A DNA stretch of 64,000 bases from Ricordea florida (GCA_949710005.1 OX453285.1:7753632-7817631), one strand, 5' to 3'. Shown: positions 54,001-64,000, numbered from the stretch's first letter. Notes: generated from the sequence alone by a model not told the origin. Made by a program: numbers and translations.

Positions 54001-57000
54001 TTTCAGGCATTTTTTAATTGAACTCGTATTTCTCGTAATTGAGTCGTGGAAACACTTATCGTATGGTATTAGAATCGAAGAAAACTTTATTCCTTGTATT
54101 TTGCTTAACAAAATACTTTTCAGCATGCTATTAGCAAGTTTTCAGAACCACTGAAAACTATTGAGAATTGAACAAACTTGTAAAATTCGGTTCGCAATTT
54201 CCTCAAGAAACAATATCTTGGGATCTTCCGGGTCTTAGAAATTGCTTGAAACGGGATGCATCGAGTATTTTGGTATTATTTCTATCCTTGCAGGAGCCCA
54301 TTACCCCGATCCTGGGCTCCTGATCCTTATCAGTGTTTTGTTTACATGCGTGCCGACAATTATATTTTTATCGCCTTGAACTAATTATGCGGCGCTATGA
54401 ATTGAACAGATCACCAAAACATTTATTTATCTCAGGTTCTACTTAGTCTAAAAAATCACTTGAAACGGGAATATACTCCACAACGTAAGGTAGTGCTAGC
54501 TAGGAATATTTCGCTGATGCGTTGAGTATTCTTACATTATTTTTTTATCACAGACAATGTTAGGTTTGCACTGCACGTGTGTCGATTGACGTCAGCATCG
54601 TGTTTCAGTTTAGCTCCACCTCGTTCCCAGGGTTCTCTCCTACTCGTGGGCCGAGTGGGAGAGGACCCTGGGAACAAGGTTGAGTTTAGCTTTGTGTTTT
54701 ACACAATAAAATTGTTTCATATAAGCAGAAACGCATTCAAAATGTCTTAAGAGCAGCAAAAAAGTGTTTTTCTTATCTTGAAACCTTATAAAACAAGCTT
54801 AAAATTGCTCAGAAAAAAATCGCACAATCTTCATTATTTATCGCATAATTGGCCTCTGTAATCGCATAATCTGCCCTGCAAATTTCGCATAATTTGCATT
54901 TTTTTATCGCATCCTATCAGAAGGCCTGGTATTAGGAACTCTAGTAGTAAAAAGCCTCTGACTGCCATAATATTACCATACTCTTATCAAGTCATTTCAA
55001 ACATTGCTTAGTGGTATGTCAATTATTTATCCATATTTTGTATATTACACCAAATGCATATGCCTTGATGATATACATGTGCATGCATGCTTTTTATGTA
55101 TGGCAAAGTACTCTAAATCCTGAAAATCCTGAAATCCTATGTCTAACCAAAACTGGATTTTATTGAAGTAGAACAAAGCGCAGCAGTACAAAATATTTAT
55201 TTATAAGAAAAATTATATTTATGGCTTTGTTGATAATGGAATGAGAGTTGTTTTATTTCTTGTTGGAGATAAGTACCACAGATCAGAATCAAGACAAAAA
55301 ATTAAATTTTGCTGAAACTGAACACTCAAAGAGCTTGTAAATCACTTGCCTGCAGCTCGTGATTTTACAAGCTCTTCTTGTGGTAAAGCCATAGAAACTG
55401 GGGTTTATTGCTTAAAGACTCCTTGTGGAAAGCGTTTGTTATTGTTATGGTAAACAGAAACCCAGCCTTGAGTAGTGCGAAGTCAGGAAAAGTAAGAAAA
55501 AATTTCATTGAAGTCCAGACATTTTGACAACTAAGAGAATCATGATCTCAAAAACAAAAAATATCGCTTACTGTAGTACAAGTACACGGTAAGGCACGAT
55601 AAGATCGCGCTTGAATCTTACACACAAGAAAACCACGGACACTTAATGTAATAAAACTTCTGTAAATTTGCTGTCGGTCAACAATGAATTAATGTTTTCT
55701 TGCTTCTCCACTGTTCCTGGACAGATTGCCACAAATATATCGTGTTCAAATCCTCTGTCCTGCGAGGTCTTCCACAAGGCTTTTTGGACGCCATTGCAAA
55801 TATCTCGATGACATACTGGTATTTGTTAATGACAAAATTGCCTTGAAAAAGAAGCGATTTTGAACAAAATAATCGCCCTCGCGAAAAGAACCATATTGAT
55901 ATTGTTGATGAAGAGTGATAGCTAATTGAAAATCAAGTTAGATCGCCCAGATTGTCAGATCATTACGAAATTCAAGTCAAGGCGTGCAATGCATACCAGT
56001 CAACAGAGAGTCTTAAAATAATTATAATTTTTCACTAGCAAAAATGTTGTATTGTTGTGGATTGTACACAAAAATAAGCAGTAATTTATTTATGATTAAA
56101 ACAACACTCATTGCAGCTTAGGTCGACAGTATTGCGTGGTCATTTTAATAGCCACTTTGTAACTTCTGTTGCCATACTATTCATCAGGACACAGAAAAGA
56201 TCCTGGAGTTCCCAATTTGCTTCCATTCAAAGAAGAAATTCTAAAAGAAGCTGAACAAAGGAAAATTAAGGTTTGTTAATAAAATATTACTACTGCTGAA
56301 CATACAGCATGTACAGTACTTAGCATTTCATAGTGTGGATATTCATTAAATTCAGAACAAATACATGTACAAGTTAGTATAACAGAGTTTTTCATTGTAT
56401 GTGGTGTGGCTTTCAGCACCTTTTTAGGGATAACATTGCTTGACTGTTGCAAAAATAATTATTATACTGTTGAAAACCTTTTCTCATTAGTTTAAAAACC
56501 GACATGAACAAGATTCTCTTTAGGCACAGCCACATCATGCCTTTGCACTGAATACTGTAACTTTTGTTATCTTCACTGAAGTTGATCCACTGTAGGGCCA
56601 TTTTACGATGTATATGATGGGTACAAGAAATTGGGATAATCCAACGAATTGATAAAGTATGTTATACCACCATAAGGTTAAAGGGAGGTGGTATAACTTT
56701 ACTTTACAGTGGTATAACTTACTTTATCAGTTCGTTTGATTATCCGACTTTCTTGTGTTTCAATTCCCCACCGACGCAGCACCAGTTTCTTTAGAAACTA
56801 TCCTCACAATATATGATGGGTAATCTGAAGTTTGTGGGCTGGGGTTTTGTGGTTTCCACTGCAGCTGCTATTACCGTACAGTATTAATTTTGTCACATTA
56901 TTGCTTTACAGCAGAAAGAGGCAAATCAGAGAAGAAAGCAAAACAGGCAGAAACAACTTGATAGGAAAAGAAATTTAGAAAGTCTACAAAAAGATGCACA

Positions 57001-59812
57001 GAAAAGAGGAAACGAATTTGAGCAAAAGGTAAGCATTGCATGAGGCTGCATTTTTAATGGTGGTTTTGAGCTTCGTTGACACAGTTAACACTGTGAGCCA
57101 GCATGGAAGCAGTCTTATACTGTATCAGGGTGTTCATTAGGCATCAGAGATCAGAGAATTCTTTGGCTACTATGATGAATTCTCTGACTACTATGATGAA
57201 TTCTCTGGCTACTATGATGAATTCACTGGCTACTATGATGAATTCTCTGGCTACTGTAATGAATTCTCTGGCTACTATGATGAATTCTCTGACTACTATG
57301 ATGAATTCTCTGACTACTATGATGAATTCTCTGACTACTATGATGAATTCTCTGACTACTATGATGAATTCTCTGGCTACTATGATGAATTCTCCGGCTA
57401 CTATGATGAATTCTCTGGCTACTATGATGAATTCTCTGACTACTATGATGAATTCTGTGGCTACTATGATGAATTCTCTGGCTACTGTGATGAATTCTCT
57501 GGCTACTATGATAAATTCTCTGGCTACTATGATGAATTCACTGGCTACTATGATGAATTCTCTGGCTACTATGATGAATTCTCTGGCGACTGCGAAGAAT
57601 TCTCTGACTACTATGATGAATTCTCTGGCTACTATGATGAATTCACTGGCTACTACGATGAATTCTCCGGTCAAATTTAGATTGCTTGAGCTGGTTTTAA
57701 ATTCAGACATGGAGCGCATTCAAAATATTCTCCTGTTACTTTACACAATTTTCCTGCTGCTACAATTCTTATTGAAAACCCTGTGTATGTAAAAACAAAC
57801 AAAAATATTTCAAGAGCAAAAACAGTGGTTGGACTTTCTAAGACCATTTATTAGTCGGGCAACCGACTATAGGTTTACACTCGAGTTTCATCGCAAATCG
57901 CAGTCACGTGCAATGGGGAATACCGCAGACACGTAATACAGGCGCAACCGTCTTTCTACGATGTCGAAGTCGATGGCGAATATGTCGAAAACAAATGGTG
58001 TCATCTTTTCTACGCTCAAACATACAGACCCACACACCGTTCGCGGTAGACCCACTCTAAAAGATGGCTTGTGTAATGAGCGTATATTTCGAAACGGGTC
58101 GTTCCGCGAACTGAAAATAGCAAAAGAATCAAATGATGTAGCGAATGTCTCACTAGAATCAAACCACAAATCAAACGAGTTTCTAGTGAACAGAAAATGT
58201 GGACAGAGTGACAGAAGAGCATTTGCTGATAAAGATAAGGTGCCTCGCGATGAAACTCAAGGAAACGACAACAAAGATGCCACGTTGGAAACCAGGACCT
58301 TGGTACCCTTAGCATTTCTTTTTTGGACCACTCCGCACCATAAGTTGTCGACACTCATAACAGCACGTCTACCTGTTGCCCGACTTACGATCTTAGATCG
58401 TCTTGTTGAAAGAATAATGGCTGTACAATAAAAGTAAATTGCTGGAAATCACTATAAGGGTCTTGTTTTTCCGTTTGTACACGTTATGCTGAGTGGGTGT
58501 TAGTATTCTATGGTATTTTATTTATTATAAACGCTTATTTAAAATTTAAATATGGTAGGCCATGTGCCACCCAAGATGGTGGCTGATGGAAAAACTATTC
58601 ATCTTAGTTTGAACTAAATTTACGCTTTCGTGTTGATCATGAATGCTTTGAAAACATCATAAAAAGCAGGCTTCCTTTTCTCCATCAGACACAGAACTGT
58701 GAGCGCCATGCTTTTGAAGAGTGTTTTGATTAACGGTGACCTCTGACTTCATTTGTCCGTCTTCGCGGTGTGCCAACAGCAGCACTTGGTTTTTGTTGTT
58801 CCTGGAAGTTCTGATCACTCGATAGAGACGTGTTTTTTTTTTGTAAGGTGTTTTGATCAAAGTCAGTTAAGTTCATTTACAGATCAAAATTGAAAACTTT
58901 TTTAGTTGTAGTACTAACAACTTGAACTGCAGTTGTTAACAACTAGCTACAGTAAAGCTTTTAATTGCTCTTTAGAGCAAGTAAAGGCTTTACTGTAGCT
59001 AGTTGTTAACAGAAATCGTGTCCTTTTGGACACGATGGTTGCATGGCTCGAAATTTAAAATTGTATTGAAATGTCTAAACAGTTTTGTCCAGGGTTGTAG
59101 CCCTTCCAAGCCAATCTTTAAATTCTGGTCAAAATAAATATATTTTTGTTTTACTTTCACTCCTTACCCCCTGGGCGACTCCCTTTCTGTGGCACTAGAC
59201 ATAAGACATACTTGCTGTTGCTCTCATGATGCTCTACACTGTGTCCTTTACCTCACCTTAGGAGGCACTGAAAGCAAACTCGAAAGCTGATGCATCTGGT
59301 GGTGGCAGGTTAGGTGAGGCTATATACATACCTCTTAATAACCGAGTTGGAGGTCTGTACTGTAAGTTATAGACCAATGTTTTCCTTGCGAATTTATGGC
59401 CCAAACACGAAGCGCGCGTGCAATAAATCTGAGCTGAAAAAACAAGGATCCGTAACTTGTAGTACGGACCAAGAAGACGAGGTTCGTGATATAGTTATTA
59501 TATCTCAAAACAAACTTTTGAATCTAGCGGGCCATACAGTGCAGTACAGCCCGCTAAATTGACTAATCGCAGTGCACATACTGAGAGATGTAATAAACTG
59601 CATTTAGAAAACAGTCCTAAGAAAATACGTGCGCTGATTCAGTGATTGGTTAGAATTCGTGTTTCTATAACTCGATAGAAACACAGAACTAGCACGAGCT
59701 GTTGACGTAATGATGACGCGACTAAAGAGAATTTACATTCTGGTCATCAAAATTAGAAAGTTGTTTTCCTTTTTTTCGTCGCGGTGTTTCCTAAAAGAAA
59801 TAGAAAACATGA

Positions 59813-59844
<32 letters not shown>

Positions 59845-59865
59845 TGTGAAAGTTTGGGAAAACTC

Positions 59866-59896
<31 letters not shown>

Positions 59897-59897
59897 C

Positions 59898-59928
<31 letters not shown>

Positions 59929-61482
59929 TTTCCACTCGTGTTTCTATAACTCGATAGAAACACGGTATATGTTTTCTATTTCTTAAATAATGCACTGCTG
60001 TACGGTACATGTATGTGCAGTAAAGTTGAACCTTGCTATCTTGAACTCAGACCCATTTTCTGTGGGTTTGCCCTTGTTCCTTCAATTATTATCGGCTTTC
60101 TCGAACTTGGCTATCTAAAACTCCCCGCTATCTTAGACTACTTTTAGATAGGCTTGGCCACCATAAATGGCATAGTTGATAGAGAAGCAACAGAAAGTGT
60201 CAGAACACAACTGAAACCTTAATTACACTATGAATTTGTAGATAGTTTGTCCATTAAAGATCGAGTTGTTGTCCTGCTGCATCAGTTAAATAAAATGCAT
60301 TTTTCTGCAATAAAATTTTATGTATATGTTGTGGTTCAATTTTATCCAGGTTGGTTCCAATTTTATTTTCCTTTGTTTCAAACTCATTATCATCAAATTA
60401 CCATAACCAAAACAAAGCAAAACCAAATTTGAACCTAGGATAAAATTGAACCACAACATAATATACATGTAAGTGCTACCAAAATTTAATGTGAGACAGT
60501 AGATACTGTATAAAAATAATGTTAATGATTAGTAGATTTAATTAAATTTGACCAGGATCCATTTATCTTGAACCCCAGCTTTCTCAAATTATAGAAATTG
60601 GGATAATGAAACGAATTGATAAAGTAAGTTATACCACTGTAAGGTAAAAGGGAGGTGCCGACGTTACGAGCGTTAGCCCTTCGTCTATTTAACCATTTTT
60701 TGCGGATTATTCTCTTATCACAGAGGGCTCATTAAAGGCTTATTACAAAGAATTCAAGAAGGTCAGTACATTATTCCCATGGAATTGAAAAAGTCTGAGT
60801 GCATTTACTAACCTTGTACTTCAGGATTAACAAGTAGCAGAGGGATGCAGCGTGGCCGAGTGGGTAGGGTTTCGGACTTGCAATCAGCGATTCTGGTCAC
60901 AGGGTGTTCATTGGGCATCGGAGATCCGAGAATTCTCCGGCTACTATGAAGAATTCTCCGGCTACTTCGAAGAATTATCCGGCTACTACGAAGAGTTCTC
61001 CGGCTACTACGAAGAATTCTCTGGCTACTACGAAGAATTCTCCGGCTACTACGAAGAATTTTCCGGCTACTATGAAGAATTCTGCGGCTACTACGAAAAA
61101 TTCTCCGGCTACTACGAAGAATTCTCCGGCTACTACGAAGAATTCTCCGGCTACTACAAAGAATTCTCCGGCTACTACGAAGAATTCTCTGGCTACTACA
61201 AAGAATTCTAACGGTCAAATTTATATGGCCTGAGCTAGTTTTAAGTTCAGACATGGAGCTCTTTCAGATATTCTCCTGTTACTTTGCACAATTCTCCTGC
61301 TGCTGCAATTCTTATTGAAAACCCTGTGGTCATCCAGGGTCCGCTTTCAGTCTTGTAAACAAGCAGAAAATATAACCGTATATGTAAATATACAATATAT
61401 GTAAATATGTAAATAACCCGCTCCAAAGGACTATATACCAGGCTGAACATCCTAGTTTAGCCTGAGTCTACAAGGAATGGAC

Positions 61483-61574
<92 letters not shown>

Positions 61575-62158
61575 CTTTATTCAATACTCATTAAAAAGAA
61601 CAGTGCTTCGCTTAAAAGGAATTACAACGAAATTTGCACCTTGGATATCTGTTAGAAAGAAAAGATCATAATATCTCAATATTTCTTGAAATATAATCCA
61701 CGACATTGTTTCTCTACTAATTATTATTACTATTATCTTTAGCAATTACTACCGATATTAAACATCTTTTTTTCTCTTTTAAATCTGGCACGATAAGAAT
61801 ATTCAAAATAGTAAAAAAGAATTCATTATTTACAAGTCATTTCATTCAAAAACACTAAAATCAAAATCTATCGTCCTGAAAGTCTTCTTTCGATGTCAAA
61901 ATCCATCTCTTTTAGGTTGAGATTTACTCTCCTCAATGAACGCGATCCCCTTAAACACAAGAGGGATGTTCTCAGAATGGCAAATGAGATTTTGGTTCTA
62001 ATTCAAGACATCGTAGTCGAATAATCCTCGCCTTTCTTGACTGACAGGTGTTCCGCTAAACGCTTGTGATAGACTTGACATTTAGGTGCCATGCCACCTG
62101 TAGTGGTGAACACCAGCGGCGTGAACGTGGCTTGTTCCACCTCCATAAATTATTATTA

Positions 62159-62201
<43 letters not shown>

Positions 62202-63844
62202 GTTCATTTCTATAGCGCTCACATCCACTAATTGCCCGAGGCGCTTTACAAAACTAAAATTAAAAATTAAAATTAAGAATAAGAAAAACTAGAATTACCA
62301 GAATTAAAAGTTAAAAATATGATAAAGAGTTGCGCTTAATAAATTTAGTAAAAAAGAAAGTCTTGAGCTTTTTCTTGAAAAATGAAACTGTACTAGATTG
62401 ACGTATTTCTAAAGGTACCGTGTTCCAAATCTTCGGAACGCATACAGAAAAAGCTCTATCACGATATGTTTTAGTTTTACACGTTGGCTGCATTAGCAGG
62501 TCTTGAAAGTTCGAGCGAAGAGATCTAGTTGATTTCAGACGATGGAAGAGTTCTGTTAGATATTGTGGGCAAAGACCATTGAATGATTTTTCAATCTCTA
62601 AATTGTAGGTAGTCAAATGCAATATTATTTTATTCTACACTGTAGTGCCAACTACGTTGACATTTGAATAAAGTGAGTCCTATTATGCATTTGTAAAGGT
62701 AATCATACGGTTTCGAGTTTAATTTGGAATTAATTTGCGCGAGTGAGTTTCTTAAGAAGCAGAAATTGCACGAGCCGCATCGGTGAGTACAATTTCAGCT
62801 TTTTGAAAAACTCACAAGTGCAAATTAATTCCAAATTGAACGAGAAAAACCGTATGATTACTTATTAATAGTATAAACATGAAAAAATTCGCCTGAAGGA
62901 AGTGCCGGAAGATCTCATTGCGGACAGGAAGTGAGCATTTGACGCGGATTTGACACTTTATTTACTGATTGGCTGATGAAGATCAGCTGATAACGCTACG
63001 AACTCAAAGCGGTTCGTTTAAAAATATTTGCTCATGGAAATCGTCGAAAAAAAAATCGTCGATGTGTAATTTGCATTGGTGTTACACTTTTTGCACTGGT
63101 GTTGCACTTTTTTGCACTGGTGTTGCACTTTTTTGCACGGGTGTTGCACTTTTTTGCACTGGTGTGACACTTTTTGCACTGGTGTTACACTTTTTGCACT
63201 GGTGTTGCCCTTTTTGCACTGGTGTTGCACTTTTTGCACTGGTGTTGCACGTTTTGCACTGGTGTTGCACTTTTTTGCACTGGTGTTACACTTGAACGAC
63301 ACTGCTCTCAGCCAATCAGAATCGAGTAATTTTTTCATGTATATTATTAGTGCCATAATGATTGTAGTTCTGTTAAATGAATTGCTTATTTTTCCATCTT
63401 CCTTAACCGTAAGATTAGAAGTGTATTGCTAATTAGTACATACCACACAAGTGAATAGTGCATTTCGCGAGTTCTGATTGGTTTACTTGGAGGTGATTAG
63501 CAAATTACCATTCAGCTCCAAGCAGCCGAAGAGAAACAAAACGCCCTCCCGTTTCGGTTTCCGAAGAAGAAATTATTTGAATAATCGCTAGTTAATTAGC
63601 TTGTTTGGTATATACTAAAAAAGTTATTCACCTCAGTGTCGATGAAAGTGGTGGATATGTGCCTCGCCGCTTCGCGGCTTGGTAAATATCCACCACTATT
63701 CACCTTCACTTCGATAAATAATTGTTAATTATTGTATTGATCACCTCTATCATTATGGTCTTTTCTCTTTAGGTTGTCGATGCAGGGGATGTCATATTGG
63801 AAGTCTTAGATGCACGGGATCCCATGGGCTGCCGGTGTCTGCAG
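51086..63844 (+). CDS. GNL3: Nucleostemin-type GTPase, N-terminal half (GNL3/GNL3L)
   Basis: Eight exons join in phase: 51086-51098, 51190-51242, 53145-53202, 56188-56270, 56912-57028, 59262-59313, 60724-60761 and 63773-63844. The gene continues past the right edge. The protein begins [18 protein letters not shown], the basic nucleolar-targeting motif of the family. Then come [29 protein letters not shown], a long basic coiled coil ([15 protein letters not shown]), [12 protein letters not shown] and [17 protein letters not shown], the start of the circularly permuted GTPase domain with the DARDP box. Nucleostemins shuttle between nucleolus and nucleoplasm and support 60S ribosome maturation and growth. 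Exon 8 ends at CAG with a GCGAGT donor, so a GC-AG intron is implied. Invertebrates often have one gene ancestral to GNL3 and GNL3L, so the paralogue is not decided. Confidence 0.9.
51480..51680. repeat. Palindromic MITE in GNL3 intron 2
   Basis: TTGTGATATCCAGAATAA and GGTAAGGGTTAT face ATAACCCCTACC and TTATTCTGGATATCACAA. AACAATTATT / AATAATTGTT lies outside. Confidence 0.7.
51690..53144. other. GNL3 intron 2, mostly unassigned
   Basis: 51720-51800 holds three spaced TGACATGATTA units. 52000-52030 (ACCACCTACAACCACC) and 52195-52260 (GGTGGTTGTAGATGG repeats) are complementary low-complexity blocks. An ORF at 52405-52629 (+, 74 codons) ends [17 protein letters not shown] do not recognise it. 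Confidence 0.35.
53462..54928. mobile_element. 1,467-bp DNA element, 6-bp duplication
   Basis: The ends CAGGCCTTCTGATA and TATCAGAAGGCCTG are exact inverted repeats, and GTATTA is duplicated at 53456-53461 and 54929-54934. Subterminal zones are rich in ATCGCACAAT/ATCGCATAAT units in both orientations. Frames of about 90-100 codons on each strand show no transposase motif, so it looks non-autonomous. A hairpin (54613-54685) is nested in it. It lies in GNL3 intron 3. Confidence 0.8.
54613..54685. repeat. Short hairpin repeat
   Basis: CCACCTCGTTCCCAGGGTTC faces GGACCCTGGGAACAAGGTTG, with a small inner palindrome. It is a sister of 50835-50885. Confidence 0.7.
54935..56187. other. GNL3 intron 3, right part
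   Basis: A palindrome at 55330-55380 (GAGCTTGTAAATCAC / GTGATTTTACAAGCTC) is the only structure recognised. No ORF with a motif was seen. Confidence 0.35.
56622..56815 (-). repeat. SINE-B copy in GNL3 intron 4
   Basis: It shows the intact order of the family: ATAACTTACTTTATCAG, TTCGTTTGATTATCCGAC, TTCTTGTGTTTCAATTCC, CCACCGACGCAGCACC, TTTCTTTAGAAACTATCC. An inverted duplicate of its 3' part is joined at the left (56630-56700). This copy is the reference for the split SINE at 18749/33824. Confidence 0.65.
57120..57790 (+). repeat. 21-bp minisatellite element, copy 1 (GNL3 intron 5)
   Basis: About 24 tandem units of GAATTCTCTGGCTACTATGAT span 57154-57668. CAGGGTGTTCATT precedes the array, and a shared 3' flank follows (GACATGGAGC, ATTCTCCTGTTACTTT, TTCTTATTGAAAACCCTGT). 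Because 21 is a multiple of three, two frames on each strand stay open. The 229-codon frame (NSLATMM repeats) is therefore not evidence of a gene. Confidence 0.9.
57961..58431 (+). CDS. Uncharacterised intronless ORF inside GNL3 intron 5
   Basis: ATG at 57961, preceded in frame by a TAA at 57931, opens 156 codons to a TAA at 58429-58431. AATAAA overlaps the stop (58427-58433). The GC content and CpG count are higher than in the surrounding intron, which is a weak hint of coding. The sequence is mixed charged, with [16 protein letters not shown] near the N-terminus and a Leu/Arg-rich C-terminus ([18 protein letters not shown]). There is no signal peptide or recognised domain. It could be a processed pseudogene, a lineage-specific gene, or chance. 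The host gene runs on the same strand. Confidence 0.3.
   Translation: MSKSMANMSKTNGVIFSTLKHTDPHTVRGRPTLKDGLCNERIFRNGSFRELKIAKESNDVANVSLESNHKSNEFLVNRKCGQSDRRAFADKDKVPRDETQGNDNKDATLETRTLVPLAFLFWTTPHHKLSTLITARLPVARLTILDRLVERIMAVQ
58925..59020. repeat. Hairpin in GNL3 intron 5
   Basis: GTTAACAACTAGCTACAGTAAAGC faces GCTTTACTGTAGCTAGTTGTTAAC with about 30 bp between; the arms are perfect. Confidence 0.8.
59640..59995. repeat. Nested hairpin MITE (GTGTTTCTATAACTCGATAG)
   Basis: The palindromic unit GTGTTTCTATAACTCGATAGAAACAC occurs three times (about 59657, 59818 and 59938). Blocks TAGAAAACAT and TTTCTATTTCTTAAA lie outside. A second palindrome around ACACTCGCCTGCGGCTCGTGT sits in the centre. A related piece is at 18480-18525. 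Confidence 0.65.
60309..60475. mobile_element. Long-hairpin MITE, copy 2
   Basis: ATGTTGTGGTTCAATTTTATCC faces GGATAAAATTGAACCACAACAT exactly. The interior has TTTTATTTTCCTTTGTTTC and AAACTCATTATCATCAAATT. It is the inverted sister of 17750-17912. Confidence 0.8.
60590..60690 (+). repeat. SINE-B fragment in GNL3 intron 6
   Basis: GAAATTGGGATAATGAAACG, GATAAAGTAAGTTATACCAC and GTTACGAGCGTTAGCCCTTCG match the family. It stops about 35 bp upstream of exon 7, close to the branch-point zone. Confidence 0.65.
60847..61330 (+). repeat. 21-bp minisatellite element, copy 2, with tRNA-like head (GNL3 intron 7)
   Basis: A tRNA-like start (GCGTGGCCGAGTGGGTAGGG, CGGACTTGCAATCAGCG) runs into CAGGGTGTTCATTGGGCATC. 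About 13 units of GAAGAATTCTCCGGCTACTAC follow (60935-61208), then the same 3' flank as copy 1. The A box suggests a class-II tRNA ancestor such as tRNA-Leu or Ser; no B box is visible. Three frames on + are open through the array. Confidence 0.75.
61476..62150 (-). mobile_element. LINE 3' fragment with ATT tail
   Basis: On - the frame reads [33 protein letters not shown], a TGA where Trp is usual, then [20 protein letters not shown]. This is the conserved C-terminus of a LINE reverse transcriptase family frequent in cnidarians. About 300 bp of 3' UTR end in GAATAAAG and the ATT microsatellite at 61478-61575. Apart from the single stop the frame is kept. Confidence 0.7.
61478..61575. repeat. 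AAT microsatellite
   Basis: About 33 uninterrupted AAT units. It is the 3' tail of the LINE on -. The poly-Ile frame is a product of the repeat. Confidence 0.95.
62160..62640 (-). mobile_element. LINE 3' end (L2/CR1-like) with ATT tail
   Basis: The open frame 62622-62311 carries [38 protein letters not shown] and [12 protein letters not shown], the usual end of L2-type reverse transcriptases. The 3' UTR has GTAAAGCGCCTCGGGC and AGCGCTATAGAAATG, then ATT units (62201-62160). The tail motif is shared with SINE family 1. Confidence 0.75.
62690..62870. repeat. Palindromic MITE in GNL3 intron 7
   Basis: TAATCATACGGTTTCGAG and TTTGGAATTAATTTGC face GCAAATTAATTCCAAA and CCGTATGATTA. The loop carries GCACGAGCCGCATCGGTG. 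Confidence 0.75.
63070..63295 (+). repeat. ~20-bp minisatellite
   Basis: About 11 units of TGGTGTTGCACTTTTTGCAC with 20 or 21 bp. Length variation comes from the T run, which shifts the frame, so the Cys/Leu-rich frames are artefacts. Confidence 0.9.
63605..63735. repeat. Palindromic MITE next to GNL3 exon 8
   Basis: GTTATTCACCTCAGTGTCGA, GTGGTGGATATG and CGCCGCTTCGCGGC face CATATCCACCAC-like (AATATCCACCACTATTC) and CACTTCGATAAATAAT. It ends about 40 bp upstream of the exon 8 acceptor. Confidence 0.65.
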
Positions 63845-63899
63845 GCGAGTTATACTGTACAGCTGTTTATGTACAACACAAGCTACAGGTTTACATGCA

Positions 63900-64000
63900 C
63901 AGTGTAAGCATGCACAGTTAGGCACACCAAATGAACCCTGTTGTGCCAGATGCGGAACTGTTCACAGTTAAGTTCACCCCCCCCTTCCCCCTCTCTCTCT
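63900..64000. other. Right edge, GNL3 intron 8
   Basis: AGCATGCACAGTTAGGCAC and a C/T-rich run at the very end. No exon was seen before the edge. Confidence 0.4.

Noticed and set aside
57103-57792. 229-codon repeat protein
   Set aside because: The frame exists because a 21-bp unit without stops in that phase is repeated. Other frames are equally open.
60852-61233. EFSGYYE / KNSPATT repeat proteins
   Set aside because: The cause is the same: a 21-bp array. There is no start context or flanking coding sequence.
61477-61671. Poly-isoleucine protein
   Set aside because: Translation of an AAT microsatellite that is a LINE tail.
63070-63295. CRISPR array
   Set aside because: Units are contiguous tandem repeats with no unique spacers, and the DNA is eukaryotic.
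62969-63432. Cys/Leu-rich or Lys/Cys-rich proteins
   Set aside because: Products of the ~20-bp minisatellite. Unit length varies and breaks the frame.

Overview
The window is nuclear DNA of an intron-rich, AT-rich animal. I infer a cnidarian, most likely a stony coral or another anthozoan. The reasons are single-copy animal genes with short exons and canonical GT-AG introns, and a dense mix of small tRNA-derived SINEs, LINE tails, hairpin MITEs and PIF/Harbinger-like DNA that I associate with coral genomes. No bacterial, organellar or viral gene set is visible.

Host genes are few. At 24-558 (+) lies the last exon of a SAP-domain protein. From 14311 down to 2489 (-) runs a lebercilin-like (LCA5 family) ciliary coiled-coil gene whose six exons join in phase. 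At 35815-36129 (-) is a secreted PAN/apple-like exon. From 51086 to the right edge (+) runs the N-terminal half of a nucleostemin-type GTPase (GNL3/GNL3L); eight exons join in phase and the gene continues beyond the window. An intronless ORF of unknown function (57961-58431) lies inside one GNL3 intron.

The centre (18.8-33.8 kb) is a stack of mobile DNA. One tRNA-derived SINE copy is split, with halves at about 18.75-18.85 kb and 33.82-33.95 kb. Between the halves sit three copies of a roughly 2.5-3 kb repeat (called A here). The first A copy carries a 6,759-bp two-gene DNA transposon (19638-26396) with 34-bp perfect terminal inverted repeats and an 8-bp target duplication. Its genes are a Myb/SANT-like protein on + and a DDE_4 (HARBI1-like) transposase on -, arranged convergently. 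The transposase has one stop codon, and a 5'-truncated LINE sits in its first intron.

The rest is a mosaic of small repeats. It includes four copies of a roughly 0.3-kb MITE with TAA/TTA target duplications; MITE-like elements with 3-, 6-, 8- and 9-bp duplications; several fold-back elements whose arms carry what look like first exons of Crypton-type proteins; a TIR element carrying a SAM-like ORF (8450-9030); LINE and Penelope-like 3' fragments; and minisatellites of about 105, 21 and 20 bp. Several of these are nested, so relative insertion order can be read directly.
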